The notes beneath the pieces are model-generated. The model was not told where the DNA came from. It made no database searches and worked only from the letters and a program-made list of their open reading frames with translations. DNA of 64,000 nucleotides from Diphasiastrum complanatum (taxonomy: Eukaryota > Streptophyta > Lycopodiopsida > Lycopodiales > Lycopodiaceae), in assembly GCA_029204225.1 (NCBI GenBank), contig CM055098.1, positions 25,050,973 to 25,114,972 on the forward strand. The letters are read 5' to 3'. This document shows positions 46,689 through 57,997 of the stretch, piece after piece (the stretch's first letter is position 1; each line of letters starts with the position of its first letter). A program made the position numbers and the translations under genes.

Positions 46689-48189
46689 TCAAGACTTTTG
46701 TTTCACTCTTGGCTTCCATTCCCAGACATCTTTAGCTAGGGAGTTAGTATTCAATGCTGCCATAACAGGATCTTTAAGTGTCACACAATGGGCTTGACTC
46801 CTACTACACTGAGAGTCATCAACTAACATATCCACCCACTCGTCTGGGTTTGACACATCAGGTAATAGGGGTAATATGTGACACACATAATGCGTAGATA
46901 AATCGGTGTCAATTACAACTTTCTCATAGTGCTCTGCCATTAAGATTGCATTCTTCACATCGATCAGACCTTTTTGCCTTATATGAATTTGTACATCAGG
47001 CAGTAATCCACTTATGAAAGCATCCATTATCAGTTCAATCGGCATTTTATATGGGGTTATGTGCTTCTGCACAAACCAACTATGTCTATGAGCATATCTA
47101 CTCACAGACTCATTGTCATACTGCCTCATGGTTACCAACTGGGAACAAGCAACAGTTACATTCATCGTGGGTGAGAATTCATCCAAGAATGCCTTTGCCA
47201 GGTTGTCCCACGAGTCTAGATAATGATTTTCAAAAATTTCAATATTGTCATACCAATTCCTAGCATGACCAGTCAAGTATAATGGAAACAAGACCTTCCA
47301 TTCACTGGGCTGTGAAAAACCATCTAGGAAAGAGAAGTTTACAAATTTATGTATGAAAATATCAACTTTATCACCTCTCTCTCCATCATAGTGATCAATT
47401 TCCAATAAGTACACAGGCTTTGGTCTAACACAGAGGGAGTCGCCAGCAACTAATGAAAGTTGCACATTATTACAATCAGGTTTAACATTTGATTTACCAA
47501 CATCGTACTCCAACTCATCAAAGTTGGAAACACTTTCAACGCAATGAAGACGTTCATTAGGGGATCGATGACCCAACTCCGACACATCTTCGACAAGCTT
47601 TGATCGTCCATTTCAGGACTTTGGGTAGAACTGTCCACCATATCAGTGAGTGTATTGACACTCACATCCTTGGTAATGGATCGTTCCTGATTGCCATTTG
47701 ATACAATACCAAATTTGCTAGGATTTTATCAACTTCAAGAATTGGATTTTGAATCACAATCGGACTATGATTAATAGTCACAAAATAAATGATTTGTAAT
47801 GTCACATTCTCTTTAACTTCATAATTGAAGTCCTCTCTGTGCTCTACACAAAACTGATCACATTGATTAAAATCATCTATTTTAGGATCACTGTGAAAGG
47901 GTGATATTTCAAAATATTCTTCACTCAAATTTTCAAGAAAGTTGCACACCACTAAATCCCATTCTTCTTCATGAAGAAATAGTAAATTTTTTATGGATTC
48001 CACTAATAACTCTGATTCATCAATTGAATCATTATATTTTATATAGTCATTGAAAATTTCACCTATGGGTGATTCTACAAAAAATAAATTTCTATATAGA
48101 TTTTCTATGGCCTGAGAATCATGCTCATCATAGAATAGAAATCCTCGTCGCACTAGGTGCGTGGGAATCATGATTATAATTTTTTTCAA
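46689..48189 (-). pseudogene. Gag-like protein of gypsy-related unit 3
   Basis: Fullest copy of the gag-like ORF. Frame 1, 48189-47662, starts MKKIIIMIPTHLVRRGF; a middle piece is 47665-47450; the main piece is 47585-46689 (298 codons) with DHYDGERGDKVDIFIHKFVN, FPLYLTGHARNWYDNIE, DNLAKAFLDEFSPTMN, RYAHRHSWFVQKH and ISGLLPDVQIHIRQKG, ending KDVWEWKPRVKQKS. These are the helical core features of the retrotransposon gag family. There is no zinc knuckle and no pol after it. Shifts lie near 47665 and 47585. It is nearly identical to 25243-26669, and the shared disruptions show the family had decayed or drifted before the units were duplicated. Confidence 0.8.
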
Positions 48190-50068
48190 TCAATCAAATT
48201 TTTTTTTAAGGAACCTCCAACGTGTGCAGTATTGGGCTAGTTCTCAGTACAACGCCCAATGACCCTACTTGCACAAACCACTACTCCAACCAAAACTCAC
48301 AATTTTTGGTGATCAAGCCTTATCCAAAAAGACCTCGAGAGTCACTCATAAAATTGATACAAAAGAGGCTCTGATTGCCGCAAGGCATTCAGACCTTCAC
48401 GGACAATTTGGATCAAACGAGCTTTTGGCTGTGCAAGTTAATGGTCAATTCAACAGAACTGTTTGAAAACACTTTCAAACAATAAACAAGAATTCGAAAG
48501 GAGCTCATGCTCCTCCCGGCAGACGCACCACTGGAGAATTATAAAACGACCCCCAAATAGACTGCCAATCTAAGGAAATTCTAATGGAACTCGGTCTATA
48601 CCACAATTATAGCTCATGCTCCATTGGCTATGGAGTCGAAAATAAGGCCGTTCATGACCACCGACACTTTCAATGGCAATCGGCAAGGCAAGTTCCTAAC
48701 GGTCTATAGGCAATTTTCAGATAGCCTACGAAACTCTGAAATGCACAAGGACCATTCCACTATGGAAAGACATGACCTTCGGAAAGCTAAATGGGCTATT
48801 AGGATTTCCCTCAATCAGTAGGCTATTTTACCTCGTTCATTAGTGATTCTTAATACCCTAAGCAAGTGTTTACAAAGTTCAATTCTTGTTCAACAATTAG
48901 ACAGCATTATAGTTTTTATAGACTTCAAACAACACCTTGTTTTACTAAGTAATCATGAACATAGTCTTGAAGCACTAATCAGTGGGGCAATTAGCAAATG
49001 ACATATAGGTTTAGTGTTTCCCTTAATGTGGTTAGATAGCTTTTACATATGCCAGGCGTTCAGCTCACCAAACAAGACTTTAACAAATGATTGATTCCCA
49101 AATCTGGGATTTATTTTATAATTGTTGTTATCAGTCAGATCGATCGTCAAAACCAACTCAAAATTAGTTCAAGAAGTTATTTATGGTTAGAGCAATGATG
49201 AGAGATCAGTATAATGACCTCTTAATACCACAATTTATAAGTCCTCTCAAATCCCGGATAAATGTTCTACTACGTAAGGGTTTCAATGAATTTGCTATCT
49301 ATTAGGGCAATGGCCTCCTCAACAGAGATGGGTAGATCTCCTACCAACCAGCGATCTGTAGGCAGGCTTTAAAATTGGTCAAAGGTTAGGATAAAGAGCA
49401 CCACCCAGGGCAAGATCTTCTTTTTCCAAAGGTCAGGGTCTGAGTGTAGTCAGCAAGAAACGGGCCACAACGGTGTGCAAATCAAGTTTAGGATCTAACC
49501 ATAGGTCAGGTAGCCGTGGATAGGAGATAGGGCAATCCGCAAAAAGGGGTATGGCTGGGAGAATGATGGACATGATTTGGAGCTGTAGGCAACGAGAAAG
49601 CAAGAGGAGGGAGCTCAGTTTAGGAAGGAGATAAGGGCGCAGGTAAGCAAACTAGCCAGGCAAAGGAGAGGGCCAAAGGGGAAGCGAGCCACAGGAGGGC
49701 CGCAGATCAAGGAGCGGGGCACAGAGGAGGGAGCAAGCCACCGTAGGCATGCAAATAGAGTAGGGAGAGAGGGAGTCGCCACAGATGTGGAGGAAGTGCA
49801 CGCTAACAAACATGGGCAGGGAGTAGATTTGAGCAAGGCTGCTTGCACAAAGTAGGGCACAGATCGGAATTAGGGTAGCGATCAACAAGTTAGGAAAGGA
49901 GAAACTGCAGACAGAGCATATAGGTCACTATCAGATCTTTGATAGGTTTTCACCCAAACCTGCAAACAGAGATAGGGTAAGGTAATGGCCACAAATAGAA
50001 CTATGGTTAGCCCATAAACAGATCCCTGGTAGAGACTGGGACTGGCCTTAGACCAATCTCACAAAGAG
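48190..50068 (+). mobile_element. Gypsy-related unit 3, distal segment; array ends here
   Basis: Homologous to 26670-28533. It ends at CACAAAGAG exactly at the unit boundary, where the next unit's GGAGTAAAC would start; instead the palindrome arm (CATTAGGG) follows. The minus ORF 49888-49615 is the truncated hydrophobic ORF. Confidence 0.8.
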
Positions 50069-50069
50069 G

Positions 50070-50105
50070 CATTAGGGAAAATATGGGCTCAAAGTGGGCC
50101 CTTTA
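50070..50105 (+). repeat. Arm of a palindrome flanking the gypsy nest (right)
   Basis: CATTAGGGAAAATATGGGCT followed by CAAAGTGGGCCCTTT mirrors 18541-18578. Joined without the 31.5-kb nest the two arms would meet as CCCTAATGCATTAGGG. A weaker plus-strand relative is at about 56007-56046 (CATTAGAGG...GGACCCTTTG). Confidence 0.65.
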
Positions 50106-50476
50106 AGAAATTTCACTTTAAAGAGAGGTTACGTAGAGAGAGAATACAAACCGGTAACTTCTGGTAGCCATTTTCTGAGTTTCCGGCCTTGCCCGACATT
50201 TAACTAGTATGGTTAACTCCAGACAATAGTTAGTTTAGCATGAGATGTAATAACTTCTCTTCATGCTCGTTCCTAAATTCGGGACTAGAGCTTTAAGACT
50301 GAAAATATTGGTGTGCTCAATGCAAAAACTGAAGCGGGAGAGGCAAAACTTTTGAAATCTTTGTATGCTTATAATGAAATATGAGGCGGGACGATTTTTC
50401 AATGTGACATAAACATTACAAAAGTAAGGAATGCTAGATCTATTCATATTGATTTACTATAGGTAGATTCATTTAC

Positions 50477-51244
50477 ATGATTGTAGCTTTAACAATGGCA
50501 ATGTTCCATTTGCATGTTGCTCTTACGATGGAATGCACTCCAATTATTAAGAAAAATGCGAAAGTTGTAGAGAATGTTGTAGCAATAGTTAGAGAATTGA
50601 GAATGACTAATCATATGAATATAGATTTGTGGGTGGATGGATCAATTTATCCTAGTGATCCAGCTACCAATTTGTGTCCAGATTTTAAGTCTGTAACTCA
50701 TCTGAATCAACAATTACAGTTTGCTAATCAACAATTGCAATGTGCAAATCAACAATTGCTTCATTATGTGCAACACACTAGTGTTGAAAACAATGCACTC
50801 AAGAATGCTATGTTAGAGTTGAATGCTACTATCACTACTCTTCGAGGATCAAACCAAGAAATATTAGAATCCTTGGAAAAGTTGTGATCCGAGAGTTTAA
50901 AATCTACTGTTGATCTAAAAGTTTCGATTAAGGTTCAATCATACTTGGATGCTAATGTGATACAAGGTGCATGTGATGTATCTGGAATTAGCAGAAATGC
51001 TTATTCTACTGTTCTTAGAATAGTCAAAGAAGCTTTTTCCCAAGTGATGGTGAAGAAAATTAATCTTCCGCGTCCATATCGGGTAAGATTAGCAAGAAAT
51101 TTTTATAATGACGAAATGTTCAAATCAGTTGGCCAACCACTTCATATAACTGAATTATACAAATCACAATATGGTGAGCTCAATTACAACGATTGCAATA
51201 ATATTTTCCTTGATATTGAAAATGTTCTAAAATACATTATTTGA
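50477..51244 (+). pseudogene. Coiled-coil protein, unknown, one in-frame TGA
   Basis: A 256-codon frame with a single TGA at 50885-50887. The first part includes DLWVDGSIYPSDPATNLC and CPDFKSVTHL, then a Gln/Asn-rich heptad-like segment (LNQQLQFANQQLQCANQQL, ENNALKNAMLELN) expected to form a coiled coil. After the TGA: DLKVSIKVQSYLDANVIQGA, GISRNAYSTVLRIVKEAF, LPRPYRVRLARNFYND and NYNDCNNIFLDIENVLKYII, a compact helical region. The stop fits a CGA-to-TGA change. The frame is otherwise clean, so it decayed recently or is a misread base. No homolog is recognised. Its upstream 400 bp begin with the palindrome arm shared with the ubiquitin-like gene. It is convergent with a GGHDI-family tail. Confidence 0.6.
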
Positions 51245-51370
51245 TTCTATAAACTAGACGAACGTCAAGTAAATGGAAAGATCATTATTGTAATAAAACG
51301 TTTAGTGTTCAATCGGAAAATCACATATGGTATTGGATTCCATATATCAAAATCTATTACACAAAATTAT

Positions 51371-51758
51371 TTAATTATCATCATCATCCTCGTCAAGATT
51401 CAGACGGATGGTATTGTCATGAAGGAATAATCTCCTTTCATATGGATCCAAAAATTCTAAATTTTTCCTCTTGCTCATATCAATGTAACCCGAATAAAGG
51501 GCCATTGCAGATGATCTTTTGGTAGTCTCATTGGGAGTATAACCCAATATCTTGATAGCCAAATCTCTTTTCACAAAATTATTTTATATGTTCCTCTTGC
51601 GTACTTATGGCCTCCTAAACAAACTGATAATGATTTGATGGCCATAATAACAGTGGTTGCATATGGATTATAAGATGAATGATATATACAAATCTCATTA
51701 TTTTGAAAGTATTTCAAATAATGAGATAGACAAATATCTTTTCTCCCGGCTGATATAC
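51371..51758 (-). pseudogene. GGHDI-family protein, C-terminal part
   Basis: Minus strand: DICLSHYLKYFQNNEICIYH, SSYNPYATTVIMAIKSLSVC and LGGHKYARGTYKIIL in one frame. After a shift at about 51577, 67 codons follow: LGYTPNETTKRSSAMALYSG, YIDMSKRKNLEFLDPYERRL and an acidic tail DEDDDDN before the stop. This gives the family its C-terminus, absent from the other copies. Its upstream part is cut off at 51759 by a copia RT segment. Confidence 0.65.
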
Positions 51759-52215
51759 CTCGGACGCCTTACAGCCTGCCCAATCTGAATCAACAAAGCC
51801 CTGTAAAACTGGTAAAGTATGCTACCTCTCATATAACAAGCCATGGGTTAATGTGCCCTTCACATAATGGAGAATTCTCTTTGCTGCTTTCCAATGAATC
51901 TCTCTAAGAGTAGCCATGAATTGACTTACAACGCTTACAACATAACTTATGTCAGGACGAGTAGTTGTGAGATAAATCATCGAACCGACTAATTGATGAA
52001 ATAAAGTGGCATCAACTAGTGCACTCTCATTCTGGTTAGATAGTTTCTTACCAACCTCCACAGGTGTGGGTACTGGCTTGTTGTCGCACATTTTGAAACT
52101 CTTCAAAATCTCATTCACGTACTTTGTTTGTGTTAGTGCGAGGCTATTGCAACCTTGCCATACTTCCACTCCCAAACAGTAGTGCATCAAGCCCAGATCA
52201 GTCATATCAAAACTA
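51759..52215 (-). pseudogene. Copia RT segment, inverted relative to its own RNase H
   Basis: Minus frame FDMTDLGLMHYCLGVEVWQ, NPVPTPVEVG-like, SMIYLTTTRPDISYVVSVVS, AAKRILHYVKG and ending GFVDSDWAGCKAS near 51760. These are the RT end and the first RNase H residues of a copia polyprotein. The next residues expected after DSDWAG (DDMRSTTSY) lie on the plus strand from 52224, so this ~450-bp piece has been flipped in place. Confidence 0.85.
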
Positions 52216-52669
52216 GAAGATTTGATGACATGAGATCTACCACAAGTTATATATTTCATGTTGGTAATGGTGTATTTTCTTGGTCAAGTAAGAAACAAGA
52301 CACAGTTTCTCTTTCTATTACAGAAGCAGAATACAAAGCACTATGTTCAGCTACGCAGTAAGCAGTTTGGCTAAGAAGAATGTTAGAACACATTGGGATT
52401 CCACAAAATAAGCCTACTTTGATCAGTTTTGACAGTCAAAGTGCTATACAGCTAGTTAAAAATGTTGTATTTCATGCACGCATGAAGCATATAGAAATTA
52501 AGTATCATTTCATTTAAGAGAAGTTATTATCTAATGAAATAGATGTAGTGCATTGTAAGACAGAGAATCAGTTAGCCGATATATTCACTAAACCTTTAAG
52601 TACTGATAAGTTTGAGTTTTTTAGAGAAAAGCTCTTTGTAAGAAAGATAAACTAGGGCTTAAGGGAGAG
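52216..52669 (+). pseudogene. Copia RNase H and polypurine tract
   Basis: Plus frame DDMRSTTSYIFHVGNGVFSW, SSKKQDTVSLSITEAEYKAL, then AVWLRRMLEHIGI, HARMKHIEIKYHFI, ENQLADIFTKPL and FREKLFVRKIN: a typical copia C-terminus with two stops. A purine tract (about 52655-52669) leads into the LTR. Confidence 0.9.
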
Positions 52670-52966
52670 TGTTAGAGTAAGTAAGCCCGAGTTTCTCTCA
52701 CAGTTCATGACTTTTCGTGTTTAGCAGTGATTTTGAGCTTTTAACTGCCTTTGTGATAGTATGCATGTTTGACGGTACACGTAGTGTAAGTTGGGACACA
52801 CATCCCGTAACGGGGACCGAATTGCCATGTAGTGGTACCCCACAAAAATTAGACTGTGTATATATATCTTTCAGTCTCTTTTGTAAATACAGTTGAAAAG
52901 TGTTCTCTTGGGTTGGTGTGTGATCTCTCTTTACTATTTATCTGATTAATGTTAGATTGCTTGCAA
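52670..52966 (+). repeat. Copia 3' LTR, partial
   Basis: Begins TGTTAGAGTAAGTAAGCCCG right after the polypurine tract. A TATATATATC box lies near 52858, followed by CTTTTGTAAATACAG. Its right end is not a clean CA terminus; it is cut by the next copia relic at about 52967. Confidence 0.75.
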
Positions 52967-54472
52967 ATTAGCTAACTATACTGCCAGTAAGATCCTTGAC
53001 ACTTCCTTTAGCAATCAAGGATCCACACTTACTTATCAAACAAGCATCTCCAATGAACTCAACATCAAGCCCCATGTCAATCATTTGACTAACACTAAGC
53101 AAGTTCTTAGTGATTGAAGGAATGTACAATACATTTTCAAGATTAGTTTTCCTATTTGTTGAAAGAGAAATAGGAATTGTGCCTATGGCTTTGATGTCAC
53201 ATTGACCATCATTTGCAGTATAGATGATGTTGCTCTCTCCCTCATAAGACAATAAGTTTGAAAAGTATTCTTTATGCCTTGTCATGTGAGATGAGGCTCC
53301 ACTATCAATCCACCAAGGATCATTTCCATTATATGTGCAAGCAAACTTGAAGTCATAACAAGAGATTCAAAAATGCTATCATCTTCTTCATCTATTGCTA
53401 GATTTCCTTGCCTCTCACCTTGCTCTCTTTTCTTCTTATGACACAAGCATAGAAAGGAAGATTGAAACACATGCAACACTTTGCACACACTAAGAATGGA
53501 TTACAAACTCAAACCAACTTGAACACACTCTTGCTTAAGCTCTCAAACTTTCCATCAAGTGACAAAATCAAGTTATGGTGTGAAGAGTTATTTGCATTCT
53601 TAGAAAATACAAAAGACTAGGCTGCCAAGGATATCTAGAATTGAACAAACTCAATCAACATATGATCAACACACTAAGATATTGATTCAACCTGTAAAAC
53701 CACATGTAAACCACACTTCTAAAAGTTTATAAACTCCAAAAAGTGATAAGTACAAGCTTTAGAGGTGAAATAAAGAGCACACTTAGTGAATCACAAGACT
53801 AACTTCACTAGCTTGTCAAATCTTGGTGTTTAGATGTAAATCTAAGATCACTTCACATGAGAATGTTCCTCAATCTGTTAAGAACCTGAAAACACATTTG
53901 CATAATGGTTAAAACCTTCCAACAAATGCTCCAATCAAATTACATAAGGAGAGTTACTTACATGCTCAACAGAATACACCAAAATTTATGCAAAAGATTG
54001 TTGACAATCTGTTCACCCAAAAGGGGATCTTTCATCCAAGTGGGAGCTTTGGTCAGCCTTTTGGAGAAATACAAAATCACTCAAAGAGTATTTGTCATCC
54101 ACTTAAGGAGAAGGTTCATCCACTTAAAGAGAGTATTCATCTATAAATGAGAGTGTTCATCCACAAAGGAGATTGTTCATCCACAGAAGTGGAGATTATC
54201 AACAATAGATTGAACAGAACATTGTTAGTATTGAATATGCACAAGCCTCACAATCAGCAAATGATTAGGCATTATGATCTGATCGAAAATAGCTTCTTCT
54301 TAGCCTCTGATCTTCAATAGACCTTAAATATGCTTTTGATCCACAAGCTCAACTCAACAAACAAAGGTTAGTAAGATTTGATCAACAATGCAATGCATAA
54401 TCATGCTAGAACTTGATCAAACATCGAAATATCACCATAAATGGAAACCTTACTAAGAATAGCGGCCAGCCA
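52967..54472 (-). pseudogene. Copia gag/protease relic of the 54.5-kb-LTR element
   Basis: Minus strand reading inward from the primer site: 54472-53500 is decayed gag. At about 53340-53270, NDPWWIDSGASSHMTRH carries the aspartic protease DSG. The gag-pre-integrase region follows (NVLYIPSITKNLLSVSQMID, MGLDVEFIGDACLISKCG) to 52968. Integrase and RT are missing. The frame shifts between 53285 and 53488. Confidence 0.88.
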
Positions 54473-54484
54473 GCTCTGATACCA
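54473..54484 (-). promoter_or_regulatory. Primer-binding site, initiator tRNA-Met
   Basis: Minus strand TGGTATCAGAGC next to the LTR end, marking the 5' LTR of a minus-strand copia element. Confidence 0.9.
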
Positions 54485-55111
54485 TGTGAAAAAAGTGGAT
54501 CTTGAATGTATCTAAGATCCCAAATGTTCTGGCTAAGATCTTTGCACAACAAGATACAAAAGCTAGAAATGGCAAAGCATCCTAATGCTACCTTTGATAC
54601 ATATGAACTTGACAAAGCATTCAAGAGACAAAAGAAACTTATGAAACATACTGATGGCAGCCAAAAATAACAGCAAACAGGCCATGGAACAACACCCTAC
54701 CACTTTTGGATAGCACCTAAGATCATACACAAGAGCTTGAAGACAATACACAAAGCAATGCTTACAATGGAGGAAGAAGCTGTGACAATGATCTATTGAT
54801 CTCTCTCAACAATACAATAAGTTTCTCCAACCTATGAGGAAGATGACTCTCTCTCCTCTCTCTAAAAGGTACTTGACCCTAAATATTCCCTATATAGAAA
54901 AAATAGCTAAAGATGACATATATGACCAAAATACATCAAAATGGTCTCATTTTGAAGGGTCAGAAGTTTGACAGTTCTTCATACTGAAAAAATACAGTAA
55001 ATAAAAAACTTTAAACCTGGTTCACACGTGTGAAACTACAGTACCAAAACTACGTACAAAAATTGCCCATTTAGGCCACAAACTAGCTAGGAAATGTTGA
55101 CAATTTTCACA
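54485..55111 (-). repeat. Copia 5' LTR (627 bp)
   Basis: Plus strand TGTGAAAAAAGTGGATC ... GACAATTTTCACA. It contains the palindrome TTCACACGTGTGAA at 55021-55034. Its outer end lies within 10 bp of the start of the 55.1-kb ubiquitin-like gene copy, so it inserted into or beside that gene. No matching 3' LTR was found. Confidence 0.8.
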
Positions 55112-55117
55112 AAAAGT

Positions 55118-55343
55118 TGTAGAAGATCAGTGGATACCAAGAATGTATTGAAAATATTAGTGGATGTTGATGGATGTATATTATCGATCCTTCTTTAAAA
55201 GGCTCTTTTCGGAAAAGAAAAAGCTCAAATAACATCTATAGAAGCTCTTGTAATGGAAGGATAATGGATTTCAAAGTATATGCTACTGGTCAATCTATCA
55301 ACAAAATTTATAAAATCTATCGATGTGCACTGAATCGATATTA
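55118..55343 (+). pseudogene. Second copy of the ubiquitin-like gene, 5' part only
   Basis: Plus frame KISGYQECIENISGC, TGA (55168-55170), WMYIIDPSLKGSFRKRKSS, NNIYRSSCNGRIMDFKV, TGQSI, then stop. It matches exon 1 of the gene at 16786-18130 (GYQEYIENINGS, GSFRKRKRLDNIYRSSWKG). The TGA lies at the same place in both copies, so either both derive from one already-broken copy or the codon is read differently. The rest of the gene is not seen downstream. Confidence 0.7.
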
Positions 55344-56129
55344 AAGCTAACTGATGACGAAGAGTACCTTCACATCAATCATCTGTAGTTCTTTACCTAG
55401 TGTTGGCATTGAGAAGAACTCCACTACTTTATTTACAAGCGATTTTGCATCCTTGTGCGTGTGTTTTATGGAATTCATCTATCACTATTTATCCTTGTGC
55501 ATCCTCACTATTTACATATAATGACAAAATGTACAAGTTCTAATGAGCACTACAATGACAAATTATCAGGTTATGCAGATTGCAAATATAAACAAGAATT
55601 CAGAAAAAAAAAATTCATTAGAAAATATGTGAAAAATTGTTGACTTACTTGTTTATATATGGTATCACAAACAGTGAAGATCCCAGCTTGACATTCTTAA
55701 TGAATCTTTCACGGGGTAGTAAAATCTAGTAAGGAACCGAGTTGGCAATACATGTATAAAAATGGGATATTGGAAATATTCAAGCCAGTATCTAACAGAC
55801 CCCTCTCCAATAGTCCCAATCATTCTATCTTTATTCTCCATTTCATTTATATCTAATATACTGAGTGAGAGGATGATTTAAGTGATTGATGGACATTTGA
55901 AAATTGTAATGTGGACCTAAATCTCTTATATATGTAGATAATAATTGGTCATAATGTGCATATGGAGGAGGATCTGTAAAGGTCTAGAAAGGAGGGTGGG
56001 ACATTAGAGGAGTTGTTAATCCAAAACGGACCCTTTGTAAAGATTCTCTTTATATTTTTTTCTCAACTTTTTCTTACACATGGACCAATCAAAACACCCA
56101 AATTTGTAATCTACATAACGTAACTTTTG
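55344..56129. other. No gene supported
   Basis: Contains the short ORF 55455-55643 without features, and near 56007 a weak copy of the CATTAG...GGACCCTTTG palindrome arm. Confidence 0.5.
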
Positions 56130-56290
56130 GATTCCACGTTGAAAATGGCATAACATTTTATAGTAAGTCTAATTTAAGCCAAGTTTGGTGCATTGGAAAG
56201 TGCTCAACAAGACATTTCCAATGATGTCTTACATGACATACTTCTGAGCTAAGATTAAAAAATTATGGCAAGTCAAAGATACTAGCTGAA
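56130..56290 (+). repeat. Dispersed repeat, first of three copies
   Basis: GATTCCACGTTGAAAATGGC ... TGACATACTTCTGAGCTAAG resembles 57948-58112 and 58118-58296. Confidence 0.7.
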
Positions 56291-56324
56291 AATAGTCAAA
56301 TAATCCTAAACCCCTCAAAAACAA

Positions 56325-56729
56325 AAGTATCTGATGGAGGCCATGACATTACTACAAAAAAAGTTGTTGAGTTCGATGATTATGATCTAGTAAGATATAC
56401 TGTACAAAATTGGTTTAATGGTGTTGTTATTGTATTATTTTTCTAAGATACATGAGATCAAAGTTTGAGATTACGTTTTTTTTTTTTCAATCTAAATATA
56501 TCACTTGGGATCTTTTGCAGAATACCATCAAAATAGATTCATTTGCAATGAGACGTGGAGGACTTCACAAGAGATCAACTGTTGGGCAAAAGGAATCGTC
56601 GCTTGCCCATTACTTGAAAAGTTTTGTAATAGTGAAACTTGCATATATCATTCAAGTTATAGTCCATTTGTCATCACTATTATAATGGAAATTAAGGCCT
56701 TACCTATTTGCTTAGGAGGCTATAATTAG
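56325..56729 (+). pseudogene. GGHDI-family gene copy with splice junction
   Basis: Exon KVSDGGHDITTKKVVEFDDY then DL ends at 56389 with donor GTAAGA. The intron is 56390-56520, ending TCTTTTGCAG. The next exon starts NTIKIDSFAMRRGGLHK and, after a shift near 56627, continues SETCIYHSSYSPF and ends CLGGYN with TAG at 56727-56729. The same junction occurs in the 12.1-13.3 kb gene, which supports both models. It forms part of the right inverted-repeat arm. Confidence 0.75.
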
Positions 56730-57997
56730 TCAAAAGGAACACTCGAAATTGTTTTTGTTATGTGTAGAATGTTGATTTTCTTGTAGATCTTGAATCCAGA
56801 TGTGTGAAGGACAGTAGCCTACTGCTGTAGTATGGACAGGGACAATACCTTACTATATTTTTATGTTCATGGTCAGATCAATGTGAGTTATGCAAGACTA
56901 ACATGCTGAAATTGTTAATTTCTACCTTCTAACTAGTTCTAGTTGTGTTGATCAAATTGATCCAAGATCAAAAATCCATTAAGTGCATTTTGGATCTGTA
57001 ATTTTCACATTTTACATATCAAGATGTAACTAGAATGTGAAGAACCAAATAGAATGTAAATGCAATGATTCTTTCATGCCTCCAACTCTGAACTCTCTGG
57101 AAAATAACAGCAAACAAACAAAAATGATAATAATCAACCAATGCTTGCATGTCTCCTCCATCTTTGTCCTTCCTTGATATGTCTCCACCAAGAAAATCTA
57201 TGAATGAGTCTCCATCTCAATCTTGCCACAAGATATAATCATCACTTGATTGACAAAAATACAGATCCATAACACACGTAATGGATCAACAAGATCTTGA
57301 CCAAATTTGGATGCACATCTATAATTAGCTATAAGATAGAAATAATCAATTTTAGCATGCTAGAATTGCATAAATCACTAAGATCTAATCATAAGCATGT
57401 ACATTAAGGTAATGTCCTTGTCCATACAACAACAACAATCTACTGTCCATCACACATGTGGAAGCAAGATCAATCACAAAATTGATATTCCTCATACTAG
57501 AATTCAAGATATCTTGAGAATAATGAAAGAGATGGACACAGAAATACAAAAGATAAATTCTCCACAATGAAAGAAGCTTTGATCCTTATTTCTCCACACT
57601 GGTACGACTATTTATAGCTTCCAAAATGTCATTTGGCCAATTGCCGTAAACTTGCCCTAAATGTTAGCTTCTTGGTACTTCATCAAATAACCTAGAAATT
57701 CTAGTCTAGATGCAATGTATGAAATTAGCCAATTAGAATGGGTCCAAATATAACCTCATCCACTTATCTGCTTTTCAAAAATAGTACAAACACTATTTAG
57801 GCCTTTATTGAGAGATATGAACCTATCTCTAAGTTGAGATTTCATCTTGGCTAAAAGCATGGTTTGGTGGTACAAAAAAAGAACCCATTTTTTATTATAC
57901 CTTTTGGTAGTACATTTCACTTTTTGGGGATTTTATTACTCATAATAGTTTTGAGTCCACATTAAAAATGACATAATTTTTTAGTGGTAAGTCCAAT
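56402..57997 (+). repeat. Right arm of the 56-kb-spaced inverted repeat
   Basis: Reverse-complement counterpart of 1-1556. It contains a GGHDI exon, an LTR-like block at about 56759-57010 (TGTGTAGAATG...TAATTTTCACA), and the directly oriented block 57298-57602. Confidence 0.85.

Noticed and set aside
50885-50887. TGA read as a sense codon (recoding)
   Set aside because: Nuclear plant genes use TGA as stop except for rare selenocysteine cases in other lineages; C-to-T decay explains the pattern more simply.
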